From: Ketobacter sp.
GTDB lineage: Bacteria > Pseudomonadota > Gammaproteobacteria > Pseudomonadales > Ketobacteraceae
Assembly: GCF_003671495.1 (NCBI RefSeq)
Contig: NZ_RCHN01000037.1
Coordinates: 1 to 64,000, forward strand
Length of the DNA: 64,000 bases
Reading direction: 5' to 3'
In this document: in pieces, positions 38,351-46,841 of the stretch
Layout: the number at the start of each line of letters is the position of its first letter
Position numbering within the stretch: the stretch's first letter is position 1
Translations under genes and position numbers: made by a program
Notes under the pieces: generated by a model
Database searches by the model: none
What the model saw: the letters and a program-made list of their open reading frames with translations, nothing else
What the model was told of the DNA's origin: nothing

Positions 38351-38824
38351 TTACAACAGCCCCGCCAGGTGGGTGAGGAAGAATCCATACATCTGTTCCA
38401 CCCGGCTACGGGCTTTGGCCACTTGATCGGCACTGAAATCCTCCGGCACGCTGAACGTCGCACTCCAGATCACCTCGCAACGCTCTGCGTCTGCGCTGGT
38501 CAGGGGCTTGACCTGGAAGCGCGCCGTGTAGACCTGCCCTTCCTTGAAGCCTGGCATGGAGAGGATGGCGTATTCGTAACACATGGCCGCCTCGTCCCGG
38601 CTTTCGAGGGATTCGCGGGTGACACTGCCGTCCAGCAGCTGGACGGCACGCTCCGCATTGCCGCCCTCCTGGCGGGCGCCGCTGCCGGTGACGGTGACAC
38701 CGGTCACCCCCGGCAACCAGTTTTGCAGGCCACCGAAGTCGCCGGTGAGTACCCACACCAGGCCGGCCGGGTGATCGAACTGACGGCGCACTTCCACCGT
38801 TTCCAGAGTCTGGGTCATGGTCAT
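38351..38824 (-). CDS. SRPBCC (START-like) family protein
   Basis: Small cytoplasmic protein of 157 aa with the polyketide-cyclase/START-like pattern: EVRRQFDHPAGLVWVLTGDFGGLQNWLPGV at the start, VTRESLESRD in the middle and a C-terminal long helix (DFSADQVAKARSRVEQMYGFFLTHLAGLL). Such proteins bind hydrophobic ligands. The start overlaps the NmrA-family stop by 4 bp, so the two are coupled and probably act together. Ligand unknown. Confidence 0.85.
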   Translation of the reverse strand: MTMTQTLETVEVRRQFDHPAGLVWVLTGDFGGLQNWLPGVTGVTVTGSGARQEGGNAERAVQLLDGSVTRESLESRDEAAMCYEYAILSMPGFKEGQVYTARFQVKPLTSADAERCEVIWSATFSVPEDFSADQVAKARSRVEQMYGFFLTHLAGLL

Positions 38825-39711
38825 GCCCTCGTTCCATAATGATGACGCAAAAAGCCCTCGAAATTGCGCAGCCCGGCGTGACGCCGCTGCAACGGGGCAA
38901 TATCAAAGTTCCAACCCTGCTGATTGTTCCACTGGAACTGGCGGGCGGATTCCGGATTCACCAGGCGCAGCATCAGGCGCATGAGCCAGCGGGACACCGG
39001 CGGCAAGCGGCGCCCGGTCACCTTGCGGTACACCGCTTTCATTTCCGCTGCCGTCAGCACGTCCCCGGCCACATCCAGTTCCTGGCCGATGAACTGCTCA
39101 GGATGCTCAAACACGTCCGCCGCAAACCAGGCGATGTCCACCACCGAGATCATGTGGAAGCGGGTGCCCGGGTCCAGCAGGCCGATGATGGTGGGCAGCA
39201 CCCAGAACGGGCTCATGGACTTTTTGGCGCCGGAGGTCATCACTGGCTGGGTGAAATTCTCCATGAAAAACACTTCCCGCAGGAAGGTGCGGGGCAACCC
39301 CAGGGAATCGATGTACTGCTCAATCTTGTGCTTGCTCTCAAAATGCAGCACCCCGGCGGCGGCATCGCAATTGGCCACGGAGGTTTGCACAAAATGGCTC
39401 ACCCCGGCCTGCTTGGCCGCCCGGGCCAACTTGCAGCCCTGCTCCACTTCCCGCGCATGGCCCACGCCTTTCTCCCAGAAATTCTGCACCGAGAACACGC
39501 CGTCACAGTCGCTGCAGGCGCGATGGAGGGAAGCCTCGTCGTCCAGATCCCCGGCCACCACCTCCACCCCCTGGCGGGCCAGCGCCTGGGCCGACGCCTT
39601 GGCCGGGTCCCGGGTCAGGGCACGCACCCTAAAGCCCTTTTCCAACAGCAGGGGGATCAGGGCGCCACCCTGGGCACCGGTGGCCCCGGTGACCAATATT
39701 CGCTTTGTCAT
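38821..39711 (-). CDS. NmrA-family NAD(P)-binding protein
   Basis: Rossmann-fold protein of 296 aa. The NAD(P) loop VTGATGAQGGALIPLLLEKG lies at residues 6-25, RALTRDPAKA follows the second strand, and GDLDDEASLHRACSDCDGVFSVQNF is typical of NmrA/HSCARG sensors and atypical SDRs. The YxxxK of classical SDRs is not evident, so redox sensing or an isomerase-type role is possible. Its leader has a terminator-like palindrome with a U-run 22 bp upstream of the ATG. Confidence 0.86.
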   Translation of the reverse strand: MTKRILVTGATGAQGGALIPLLLEKGFRVRALTRDPAKASAQALARQGVEVVAGDLDDEASLHRACSDCDGVFSVQNFWEKGVGHAREVEQGCKLARAAKQAGVSHFVQTSVANCDAAAGVLHFESKHKIEQYIDSLGLPRTFLREVFFMENFTQPVMTSGAKKSMSPFWVLPTIIGLLDPGTRFHMISVVDIAWFAADVFEHPEQFIGQELDVAGDVLTAAEMKAVYRKVTGRRLPPVSRWLMRLMLRLVNPESARQFQWNNQQGWNFDIAPLQRRHAGLRNFEGFLRHHYGTRA

Positions 39712-39732
39712 GTGTTATGTCAACCCGTTCAG

Positions 39733-39757
39733 AAAAAACCAGAACCCGCGGGTTCTG
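39733..39757 (-). terminator. Perfect palindrome plus T6 in the nmrA-like leader
   Basis: CAGAACCCGCGGGTTCTG (39740-39757) is an 18-bp perfect palindrome. Read on the minus strand it is followed by GTTTTTT, an intrinsic-terminator pattern, only 22 bp before the NmrA-family ATG. It may be an attenuator, or the terminator of antisense transcription. Confidence 0.5.
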
Positions 39758-39938
39758 CGCGATCATATCAAGCCCGGAGCCTGGTTGAAAGAGCAGCACT
39801 CAAGGCCGCCGGCACCACCGGGATAACCCATTGGCGGACCAGGATAAACGCCCGGCCGATGTTTGGCGGGGACGGACCAGTGCAACCGGCTGCTATTTCA
39901 TAACGTACAGGTAAAGCAAACCACAAGGAGTCATCGCC

Positions 39939-40331
39939 ATGCTGAACCTGCACCCCCCCACCACCCTGCTGATCCACCAGTCCTACGGCGCGCACGCGAC
40001 ACAACGCTTGCTGAAGCTGTATGGAGAGAAGCTGCTCATCGACCTGGGTGGGCGCTTTATCTCGCTCAATGACGCCGTGCAGATCATGCCGGAATTCACT
40101 GAGCGGGGCGAAACCATCAACACCCTGTTCAGTCCGGACAACGACTATCAGGAGGACAACGCCAACACCTGCTTTGTTAGCCTGGGCCTGTATCTGCGCG
40201 GAGAAGGTGGGCAGCTCTGGGCCCTGGAGTTCCATGACGGGCACATCGTTGCCATTCATCCGGACGCCCGCTGGAACCCGGACAGTGCACAATATGAAAT
40301 CACAAAAGCCGCAGGCTGCGTTATGATGTGA
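39939..40331 (+). CDS. Hypothetical protein
   Basis: Protein of 130 aa that I do not recognise. No signal peptide or membrane helix. It begins with a helical half (HQSYGAHATQRLLKLYGEKLLIDLGG) and ends with a beta-rich part (GLYLRGEGGQLWALEFHDGHIVAIHPDARW). AAGGAG 8 nt upstream of the ATG gives good support for translation. It is followed after 28 bp by the FAD-linked oxidase gene, with which it may form an operon. Confidence 0.65.
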   Translation: MLNLHPPTTLLIHQSYGAHATQRLLKLYGEKLLIDLGGRFISLNDAVQIMPEFTERGETINTLFSPDNDYQEDNANTCFVSLGLYLRGEGGQLWALEFHDGHIVAIHPDARWNPDSAQYEITKAAGCVMM

Positions 40332-40359
40332 CCGGCAGGCAACCGGGACAGGGAGCAGC

Positions 40360-41754
40360 ATGGCCCACGCACAGAGCGTCCAGACACACCTTGATAGCAC
40401 CTTGATGCAGGCGCTGACCCGGCTGTTGGGCCCGCGCCTCAGCACCCATCCGGACACCTTGCAGCAGCACGGTCACGGCGAAAGTCATCACCCTCCCCAG
40501 CCACCGGCCGCTGTGGCATTCGTGCAAACGGAGGCGGAACTGATCCAGGTGGCGCAATGGTGTCATCAGTTCCGCACCCCCATGGTGGCATTCGGGGCCG
40601 GCACCAGTGTTGAGGGCCAGCTGCAATGTGTTAGCGGGGGACTGTGCATTGATTTTTCACAGATGAACCGGATTCTTGAGGTGAACAACGGGGACCTGAA
40701 CTGTGTGGTGGAGCCCGGCGTAACCCGGGAACAACTGAACCTGCACCTGCGGGACCAGGGCCTGTTCTTTCCGGTGGACCCCGGCGCCAATGCCACCCTG
40801 GGCGGCATGGTCGCCACCAATGCCTCCGGTACCACCACCGTGCGTTATGGCGGCATGAAGCACAACGTTCTTAACCTGAACGGGGTACTGGCCAATGGCG
40901 ACACCCTGGTCACCGGCAGCGCCGCGCGCAAGTCTTCCGCGGGCTACAACCTGACAGAACTGCTGGTGGGATCGGAGGGCACCCTGGCCCTGATCAGCCG
41001 CATCCAGTTAAAACTTTACGGCATCCCGGAACAGGTACTGGCCGCACGGGTGTGCTTTCCCAGCGTGCAGCATGCCGTGACCGCGGTGATCACCCTGATG
41101 CAATACGGGTTGGCGGTAGCCCGCCTGGAATTGCTGGATCAGGGCAGCCTGCGTGCCGTCAATCAGTATTGCGGCACGGACTATCCCCAGCAGCCCACAC
41201 TGTTTATGGAGTTTCACGGCAGCACGGCACTGGTGGCGGAACAGGCCGCCACCGCGCAAGCCCTGTGCGAGACCAACGGCGGCGTGAGCTTTGTCGCCAC
41301 CACCGCCGACGATGAAAAAAAGCGCATGTGGCATGCCCGCCACAACGCCTATTACGCCGCCCTGGCCCAGGTACCTAACGGGCGTGGCTGGGTCACCGAT
41401 GTGTGCGTGCCCATCTCCCGCCTGGCGGACTGCATCGACGCCACCCAGGCGGATCTGCAGCAGGAAGGCCTGTCCATCCCCATTGTGGGCCACGTAGGAG
41501 ATGGCAACTTCCACCTGCTGTTCAGTATTGCCCCCGACGATGAACCGGGCCTGCAACAGGCACAACGGATCAATCAACGCCTGATTGACCGGGCCCATGG
41601 AATGGGCGGCACCTGCACCGGGGAGCACGGCATCGGTCTGGGCAAGAAAACCTATCTACAGCAGGAAAAAGGCGCCACCAGCGTGGCGGTGATGGCGGCC
41701 ATCAAGCAGGCACTGGACCCGCTGCAGTTACTGAATCCGGGAAAAATTTTCTAA
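40360..41754 (+). CDS. FAD-linked oxidase, D-lactate dehydrogenase (cytochrome)-like
   Basis: Flavoprotein of 464 aa of the VAO/PCMH fold with a C-terminal FAD-oxidase domain. The FAD loop is FGAGTSVEGQLQCVSGG, followed by VVEPGVTREQLN, GGMVATNASGTTTVRYGG and the C-terminal GHVGDGNFHLLFSI and TGEHGIGLGKK. It oxidises a D-2-hydroxyacid (D-lactate, D-2-hydroxyglutarate or glycolate) to the 2-oxoacid with electrons to cytochrome c or quinone. The length and the GEHGIG end favour the D-lactate dehydrogenase (cytochrome) group. No partner iron-sulfur subunit (GlcF-like) is present. Confidence 0.9.
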   Translation: MAHAQSVQTHLDSTLMQALTRLLGPRLSTHPDTLQQHGHGESHHPPQPPAAVAFVQTEAELIQVAQWCHQFRTPMVAFGAGTSVEGQLQCVSGGLCIDFSQMNRILEVNNGDLNCVVEPGVTREQLNLHLRDQGLFFPVDPGANATLGGMVATNASGTTTVRYGGMKHNVLNLNGVLANGDTLVTGSAARKSSAGYNLTELLVGSEGTLALISRIQLKLYGIPEQVLAARVCFPSVQHAVTAVITLMQYGLAVARLELLDQGSLRAVNQYCGTDYPQQPTLFMEFHGSTALVAEQAATAQALCETNGGVSFVATTADDEKKRMWHARHNAYYAALAQVPNGRGWVTDVCVPISRLADCIDATQADLQQEGLSIPIVGHVGDGNFHLLFSIAPDDEPGLQQAQRINQRLIDRAHGMGGTCTGEHGIGLGKKTYLQQEKGATSVAVMAAIKQALDPLQLLNPGKIF

Positions 41755-41780
41755 AAGGGCACACCTGAGGGGGAACATCA

Positions 41781-42176
41781 ATGGAAGCCATACTGGAACT
41801 GTTCGAGAACATCAACGACGGCGCGCTGGAGAAGTTGGACCAGTACTACACTGAGGATTGCTATTTTCGCGACCCATTCAATGAGGTCCACAACCGGGAT
41901 GCTCTTTACAAACTGTTCAAAGCCATGCTGAAGCTGAAAGGGCTGGAGTTCGAAATTCACGACCGCATTCAGCAGGAAGACAAAGCCTTCATCACCTGGG
42001 ATTTTCGCTTTAAGGCGTTGGGCAAGCAGCAGTGCATCCACGGCGGCAGCCTGCTTAAATTCGCCGCTGACGGGCGGGTGAAAAGTCATGTGGATTACTG
42101 GGACGCCGCTGAAGGTGTGTATGAAAAAATCCCCGGACTGGGCTCGGTGTTGCGGTTGATCAAGAAAGCTTTCTAG
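41781..42176 (+). CDS. NTF2-like / SnoaL-like family protein
   Basis: Protein of 131 aa with the cone-shaped NTF2-like fold pattern: the N-terminal helix then YYTEDCYFRDPFNEVHNRDAL, the beta-strands KAFITWDFRFKAL and IHGGSLLKFAADGRVKSHVDYWD. Family members are enzymes or ligand-binding proteins for small polar molecules; no catalytic residue set identifies a reaction. It follows the flavoprotein gene by 26 bp and is convergent with the chemoreceptor gene, one base apart. Confidence 0.8.
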   Translation: MEAILELFENINDGALEKLDQYYTEDCYFRDPFNEVHNRDALYKLFKAMLKLKGLEFEIHDRIQQEDKAFITWDFRFKALGKQQCIHGGSLLKFAADGRVKSHVDYWDAAEGVYEKIPGLGSVLRLIKKAF

Positions 42177-42177
42177 G

Positions 42178-43728
42178 TCAGTGTTTCAGGTGCGCGATGG
42201 CCTGTGTCATGCGATGGGATAATTCCGCCAGAATCTGTGCCGCACCGGCGTTGCGTTTCACACTGGCGGACACCGCTTCCATTTCTGTGCTGAGGTTGTG
42301 GACACTGTGATTCACCTCCTCCACTGTGGCAGTTTGCTGACTGATGCTATGGGCAATCTGGTTGTTGGCATCGCTCATCACCTGCACGTTGCTGGCGATT
42401 TCGTGGATCACCCGATCGGCGTTGTCCGCCTGCTCCACGCAGTGACCGGCTTCATCGGAGCGCGCATTCATCACGGCAACGGCCTTGGTGGAACTGTGCT
42501 CCAGCCGTTGCAACATGGCTTTGATTTCTTCCGTGGAATCCTGCACCCGTTGCGCCAGGTTGCGCACCTCGTCTGCCACCACCGCAAAGCCCCGCCCCTG
42601 TTCGCCGGCGCGGGCGGCCTCGATGGCGGCGTTCAACGCCAGCAGATTGGTTTGCTCGGCAATGGAGTTGATCACATCCAGTGACGCACCGATGGCACCG
42701 GTTTCTTCGGCCAGTTGCTGCACCACGTTGGCGCCGGAACGAATCTCCTCCGCCAGCCGGGTGATGGAGGCCACCACAAATTCTGCCTGCTGGTTACCGT
42801 CCCGGGCCACCGTCACCGACGCCAGCGAGCGCTGGGTATTGTCGGTGGCATTGCCCTGCACCGCCTGATTGTTCAAGGCCATTTGGGCAATGGCGTCCAC
42901 CAGGCGGGCCACTTCCTCTTTTTGCACTTCGATACTGTGGGCGTTGCGGTCCACTTCCTTCACCAGATCCTTGGACATCACATCCATGGTCATGGAGGCC
43001 GTGCGAATTTCCGTCACAATGCGGGCCAGATCCTTCACCATCACATTGAAAGCATCGGTCATCTGCCCCACTTCATCCCGGGAATGGGAGGCCACTGTCA
43101 CCCGCAGGTCACCGTCCCGCTGCACCCGCAGCATGGTATCCCTCAGCACCTGCATGGGCGCGGACACAAACCGGATCAGCATCTGCGAACAAAACAATAC
43201 GGCCGACATCAACACCAACACCACCAGGGCATAGAATCCGCTCTTGGCCAGCGCCAGTTCCCACAACGAGGGCACCGACAGGGGCATGCCCACCAGCCGT
43301 TCCCCGTGTTGCCTGATGCTCACATAACGCCCGGGCCCGGCGTCGAAACTGTCCGCCCACCACCGCGCCAGCCAACTTCGATGTTGCAGGGCATCCTGCA
43401 CACCTGGCTGACGGGGCAGGGTTTCCCAGACTGCCCGCAGGTTGCTGCCGCTGGGGTTTGCACCCAACCAACGGAGTTGTTGATCCTTGATCTCGAATAC
43501 GTCTTTTAACCCCGGTATTCCAGGTTCGGTGGGGGCTGACTGCGGACTCTGCTCTCGGGCCGGAACCATACTCAGTATCTGCTGGCTGTGGGCTGCAGCC
43601 TGGTCCAGCAACCCTTGACGATGATCCATCAACGCCGCCAGCACCAGCAGCAGCATGCCCAGAAAGCTCACGCCGTTAACCAGCCAGAATTTGAATTTAA
43701 GCGGTAAATCAATCAGATAGCGAATCAA
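42178..43728 (-). CDS. Methyl-accepting chemotaxis protein
   Basis: Chemoreceptor of 516 aa. TM1 lies at about residues 13-35, a short periplasmic sensor region of about 120 residues follows, then TM2 at about 160-185 ([18 protein letters not shown]). A HAMP domain ([19 protein letters not shown]) and the signalling domain follow, with the hairpin tip [19 protein letters not shown] and [16 protein letters not shown]. The start is a TTG at 43728; no ATG or GTG gives a complete TM1. The ligand is unknown. No che genes are nearby, so it works with a distant array. Confidence 0.9.
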   Translation of the reverse strand: MIRYLIDLPLKFKFWLVNGVSFLGMLLLVLAALMDHRQGLLDQAAAHSQQILSMVPAREQSPQSAPTEPGIPGLKDVFEIKDQQLRWLGANPSGSNLRAVWETLPRQPGVQDALQHRSWLARWWADSFDAGPGRYVSIRQHGERLVGMPLSVPSLWELALAKSGFYALVVLVLMSAVLFCSQMLIRFVSAPMQVLRDTMLRVQRDGDLRVTVASHSRDEVGQMTDAFNVMVKDLARIVTEIRTASMTMDVMSKDLVKEVDRNAHSIEVQKEEVARLVDAIAQMALNNQAVQGNATDNTQRSLASVTVARDGNQQAEFVVASITRLAEEIRSGANVVQQLAEETGAIGASLDVINSIAEQTNLLALNAAIEAARAGEQGRGFAVVADEVRNLAQRVQDSTEEIKAMLQRLEHSSTKAVAVMNARSDEAGHCVEQADNADRVIHEIASNVQVMSDANNQIAHSISQQTATVEEVNHSVHNLSTEMEAVSASVKRNAGAAQILAELSHRMTQAIAHLKH

Positions 43729-43910
43729 AGCCAGGCACCAGAGGGGGATAAAAAACCGATATCCTCTTGATTATAGTTAATGATACCCGTTGCAGGCCGG
43801 GTAAATGGGGTATGGGTGTTGTGTGAAGCGCGCCCCTCTGGAACAATCCACTCAGCCAACCCAATACTCATCCACCGTTGCCGCTGTGGCAGCAGATCAA
43901 GGAGACCACC

Positions 43911-45047
43911 GTGCCCGGCTTGTTACCCGATATCGATCCCAATGGCCTTTTGGAATATTCCGTCGTCTTCACCGACCGCTCACTGAATCACATGTCACAA
44001 CAGTTCCAGCAGGTGATGAGGGATATTTCCGATACCCTCAAAGGGGTGTACAACGCTGACGCGGTGGTGGTGGTGCCCGGCGGTGGCACCTATGGCATGG
44101 AAGCGGTAGCACGCCAGTTCGCCCACGACAAAAAATGCCTGGTGATCCGCAATGGCTGGTTCAGTTTCCGCTGGACCCAGATATTTGAAGCCGGCCGGAT
44201 TCCCGCCAGCAGCACCGTATTGAAGGCCCACACCCTCGACGACGCGGCCCAATCCCCCTTCGCCCCCGCCGCCATCGACACCGTGGTGGACACCATCCTG
44301 AAAGAAAAACCGGATCTGGTGTTTGCGCCCCATGTGGAGACCGCTTCGGGCATTATGCTGCCGGATGCCTACATCAAAGCCGTCGGCGAGGCCGTACACC
44401 AAGTGGGTGGACTGTTTGTGCTGGACTGCATCGCCTCCGGCACGGTATGGGTGGACATGATGGCCAACCACGTGGACGTGTTGATCTCGGCCCCACAAAA
44501 AGGCTGGAGCTCATCCCCCTGCAGCGCCCTGGTGATGTTGAGCCCAGCCGCCAGCGAACAACTGGAAGCCACTACCAGCAGCAGCTTTGCCTGTGACCTG
44601 AAGAAATGGCGCCAGATCATGGCCGCCTACGAAGGCGGCGGTCACGCCTACCACGCCACCATGCCCACCGACGCCCTGAAGACATTCCGCGACACCATGC
44701 TGGAGACCAAAGCGTTGGGCTTTGACACCGTGAAAGCCCAACAGCTGGAGTTGGGGCAGCGGGTGCGCACCCTGTTTGCCGGGTATGGCTTCAAGAGTGT
44801 GGCCGCCGACGGCTTTGGCGCCCCCGGTGTCGCTGTTTTCTACACCGCGGACAGCGCATTGCAGACCGGAAAACCGTTCCTGGAACAGGGGCTGCAAGTG
44901 GCGGCCGGTGTGCCGCTGCAATGCGATGAACCGGCGGACTACAAGTCCTTCCGCATCGGGCTGTTCGGGCTGGACAAACTGCAGAACATCGATCGCACTG
45001 TGGCCCGCCTGGAGGCGGCGTTACAACAAGTGAGTGGTAGCGCCTGA
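43911..45047 (+). CDS. Class V aminotransferase (alanine/serine-glyoxylate type)
   Basis: PLP-dependent fold-I enzyme of 378 aa. The PLP lysine is K197 in SAPQKGW and the ring-N aspartate D172 in FVLDCIAS. The beginning GGGTYGMEAVARQF and the RIGLFGLD end match the alanine-glyoxylate/serine-glyoxylate aminotransferase group. The frame is open from 43878, but GTG at 43911 has AAGGAG 6 nt upstream and is the likely start. It probably uses alanine or serine as donor; an exact substrate cannot be read. It is convergent with the protease gene, with a strong hairpin between. Confidence 0.88.
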   Translation: MPGLLPDIDPNGLLEYSVVFTDRSLNHMSQQFQQVMRDISDTLKGVYNADAVVVVPGGGTYGMEAVARQFAHDKKCLVIRNGWFSFRWTQIFEAGRIPASSTVLKAHTLDDAAQSPFAPAAIDTVVDTILKEKPDLVFAPHVETASGIMLPDAYIKAVGEAVHQVGGLFVLDCIASGTVWVDMMANHVDVLISAPQKGWSSSPCSALVMLSPAASEQLEATTSSSFACDLKKWRQIMAAYEGGGHAYHATMPTDALKTFRDTMLETKALGFDTVKAQQLELGQRVRTLFAGYGFKSVAADGFGAPGVAVFYTADSALQTGKPFLEQGLQVAAGVPLQCDEPADYKSFRIGLFGLDKLQNIDRTVARLEAALQQVSGSA

Positions 45048-45066
45048 TTACAACCTATGCCTGAAA

Positions 45067-45094
45067 TGCCGGGTACTGAATCCAGTACCCGGCA
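45067..45094. terminator. Bidirectional terminator-like hairpin
   Basis: Perfect 12-bp stem TGCCGGGTACTG (45067-45078) and CAGTACCCGGCA (45083-45094) with the loop AATC. It sits between two convergent genes. No long T-tract on either side, but the stem is very stable. Confidence 0.6.
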
Positions 45095-45102
45095 CGACAC
45101 CG

Positions 45103-45765
45103 TCAGAGGGAAATGGCGTTGGAACGGGGCCGCCCACTGGGGGCAGACACCGCGTTGGAACGGGGGCGCCCCACCGGGATGGAGATGGCGTTGGAGCGGG
45201 CCCGGGTCTGGACTTTGGGGGCCCGGGTCATCATCAACCAGGGAGCCTCGGGCCGGTTCCACGGGAAGATGGCATTGAACTCGTTGATGGACATGGTTTG
45301 ATTGGGGCCAGTCCAGGGATCATGAATGGTGACCGTATTGTCACTGCCCCGCGCACCCACCAGGCAGATAATGTGCCCACCCACCAGTTTGCCGTTCTGA
45401 TTAAAGCCACGACCCACAAAGCAGGGGCCACACTCCCGCAACACTTCCGCCAGACCGTCACTGGTCCACTTTTTATCTTTCGGCAAGGGCACCTGCACCA
45501 GGCCTTCGTTCTTGGCCACTTCCGGCAGCACCGCCGGGCGCACCGGCAGCGGTGCCGTATTGCCTTTCTTGTCCACATCCTGGGGTGAACCATCGGGCTT
45601 CACATACTGGGACGGCACCCCCAGTCGGGGGCCCTGCTCATGGTAATAGCCGATCATGCAGCAGGTGGCGTACCAGCAACCGTTGGTTTCGTCCCGACCG
45701 ACACCGGCATGTCCGCCGATGTTAAGTTGGGACACGAAGGGTACATCCAGATATATATCAGCCAT
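45103..45765 (-). CDS. Papain-like cysteine protease with repeated C-terminal tail
   Basis: Protein of 220 aa. The N-terminal ~180 residues carry the papain-like/C39-like pattern: VPFVSQLN (Q13), the nucleophile C30 in NGCWYATCCM, H131 in VGGHIICLVGA and D149 in TIHDPW. No signal peptide is seen, so it is cytoplasmic or exported by a specialised route. The last 33 residues are nearly 2.75 copies of a 12-residue unit: RARSNAISIPVG, RPRSNAVSAPSG, RPRSNAISL. Substrate unknown. The tail could be a docking or secretion signal, or a self-processing segment (inference). Confidence 0.78.
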   Translation of the reverse strand: MADIYLDVPFVSQLNIGGHAGVGRDETNGCWYATCCMIGYYHEQGPRLGVPSQYVKPDGSPQDVDKKGNTAPLPVRPAVLPEVAKNEGLVQVPLPKDKKWTSDGLAEVLRECGPCFVGRGFNQNGKLVGGHIICLVGARGSDNTVTIHDPWTGPNQTMSINEFNAIFPWNRPEAPWLMMTRAPKVQTRARSNAISIPVGRPRSNAVSAPSGRPRSNAISL

Positions 45766-46052
45766 GAGCGGGCTCCTTCATGAGCAATTGCTTGTTAGGG
45801 TTGTTTATTGTTGTGTTATTGACACGCGGTACTGAGGCGATCTGTAAAAGAATAGAGGTCAGAGCAGCGCGGGGCCACTGTAAATTTGTGATAATCCCAC
45901 CACAATATGTGGCTTCCCAATGTGGGAAAATTCACACGCGTTGGCGCGAATCAAGGCGTTAGCAGCGGTGAAGCCATGGCACGTGACTTGCCTAAGCCTG
46001 AACCAATAGGCAATATGCAATGTGCAGAGTCGTTGTCAGCAGGGGATATCGG
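45766..46052. other. 287-bp divergent intergenic region
   Basis: Separates the protease gene from modA. It holds a perfect -35 hexamer TTGACA (45819-45824) with a weak -10, TGTAAA (45843-45848), 18 bp downstream on the plus strand, and a small palindrome CCACA-ATA-TGTGG near 45899-45911. No ModE-like site was recognised. Confidence 0.4.
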
Positions 46053-46823
46053 ATGCACCACCGTGCTTTGTTCAGGGTCTCATGGTTGTCGGTCTTGCTG
46101 CTGTTCCCAATGCTGGTGAGCAGCGCCCGCGGCGATGTGCTCCAGGTGGCGGTGGCCTCAAATTTCACAGCTGTCATGAAGGGCCTGGTGCCCCACTTTG
46201 AAGAACACTCCGGGCACAGAGTAAAACTGTCGTTCGGGTCTTCAGGCAAGATTTACGCGCAGATCCGCAACGGTGCTCCCTTCCAGGTTTTTTTGTCCGC
46301 CGACCAGGATAAACCCATTGCTCTGGAGCAGGCCGGCCTGAGCGTCGCCGGCAGCCGCTTCACCTATGCCATCGGCGCCCTGGTGCTGTGGTCCTCCCAC
46401 GCGGATTTCATTGATCCCTCTCTCACCCGATTGAGAAGCGGCAACTTCAACAAACTGGCGTTCGCCAACCCCAAAGTCGCCCCCTATGGCAGTGCGGCAT
46501 TGGAAGTGCTGCAGGCACTGGGCCTGCGGGACAGCACCGAACGCCAGTGGGTGCAGGGGGAAAACATTGCGCAAACCTATCAGTTTGTGGCGTCGGGCAA
46601 CGCGGACTTGGGGTTTGTGGCTTTGTCGCAGGTGATGGACAAGGGTCACATCGCCCAAGGCTCCAGCTGGGTGGTTCCCACCGAACTCTACAGCCCCATC
46701 CGCCAGGATGCGGTGTTGTTGCAGTCAGCCGCCAACAGCAAGGCGGCATTGTCACTGTTGCAGTACCTGCGCAGTGAAGAGGCCCGCACCATCATTCATC
46801 AGTACGGCTACCAGACCGAGTAA
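46053..46823 (+). CDS. modA: Molybdate ABC transporter substrate-binding protein
   Basis: Periplasmic binding protein of 256 aa. The signal peptide ends near SSARG-DV. The ModA pattern is clear: LQVAVASNFTAVMKGLVPHFEEHSGH, SFGSSGKIYAQIRNGAPFQVFLSAD, the NPKVAPYGSAALEVLQALG block and QTYQFVASGNADLGFVALSQV. It binds molybdate or tungstate. The ATG at 46053 with AGGGG upstream is preferred over the longer frame. No modB or modC lies beside it, so it is an orphan in this window. A role in binding another oxyanion is possible. Confidence 0.9.
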   Translation: MHHRALFRVSWLSVLLLFPMLVSSARGDVLQVAVASNFTAVMKGLVPHFEEHSGHRVKLSFGSSGKIYAQIRNGAPFQVFLSADQDKPIALEQAGLSVAGSRFTYAIGALVLWSSHADFIDPSLTRLRSGNFNKLAFANPKVAPYGSAALEVLQALGLRDSTERQWVQGENIAQTYQFVASGNADLGFVALSQVMDKGHIAQGSSWVVPTELYSPIRQDAVLLQSAANSKAALSLLQYLRSEEARTIIHQYGYQTE

Positions 46824-46841
46824 TCCTGGCCAGGAGGAATC

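Noticed and set aside
45899-45911. CCACA-ATA-TGTGG palindrome as a ModE site
   Set aside because: It does not resemble the ModE consensus (TATATA-type half-sites) and is too short to be specific.
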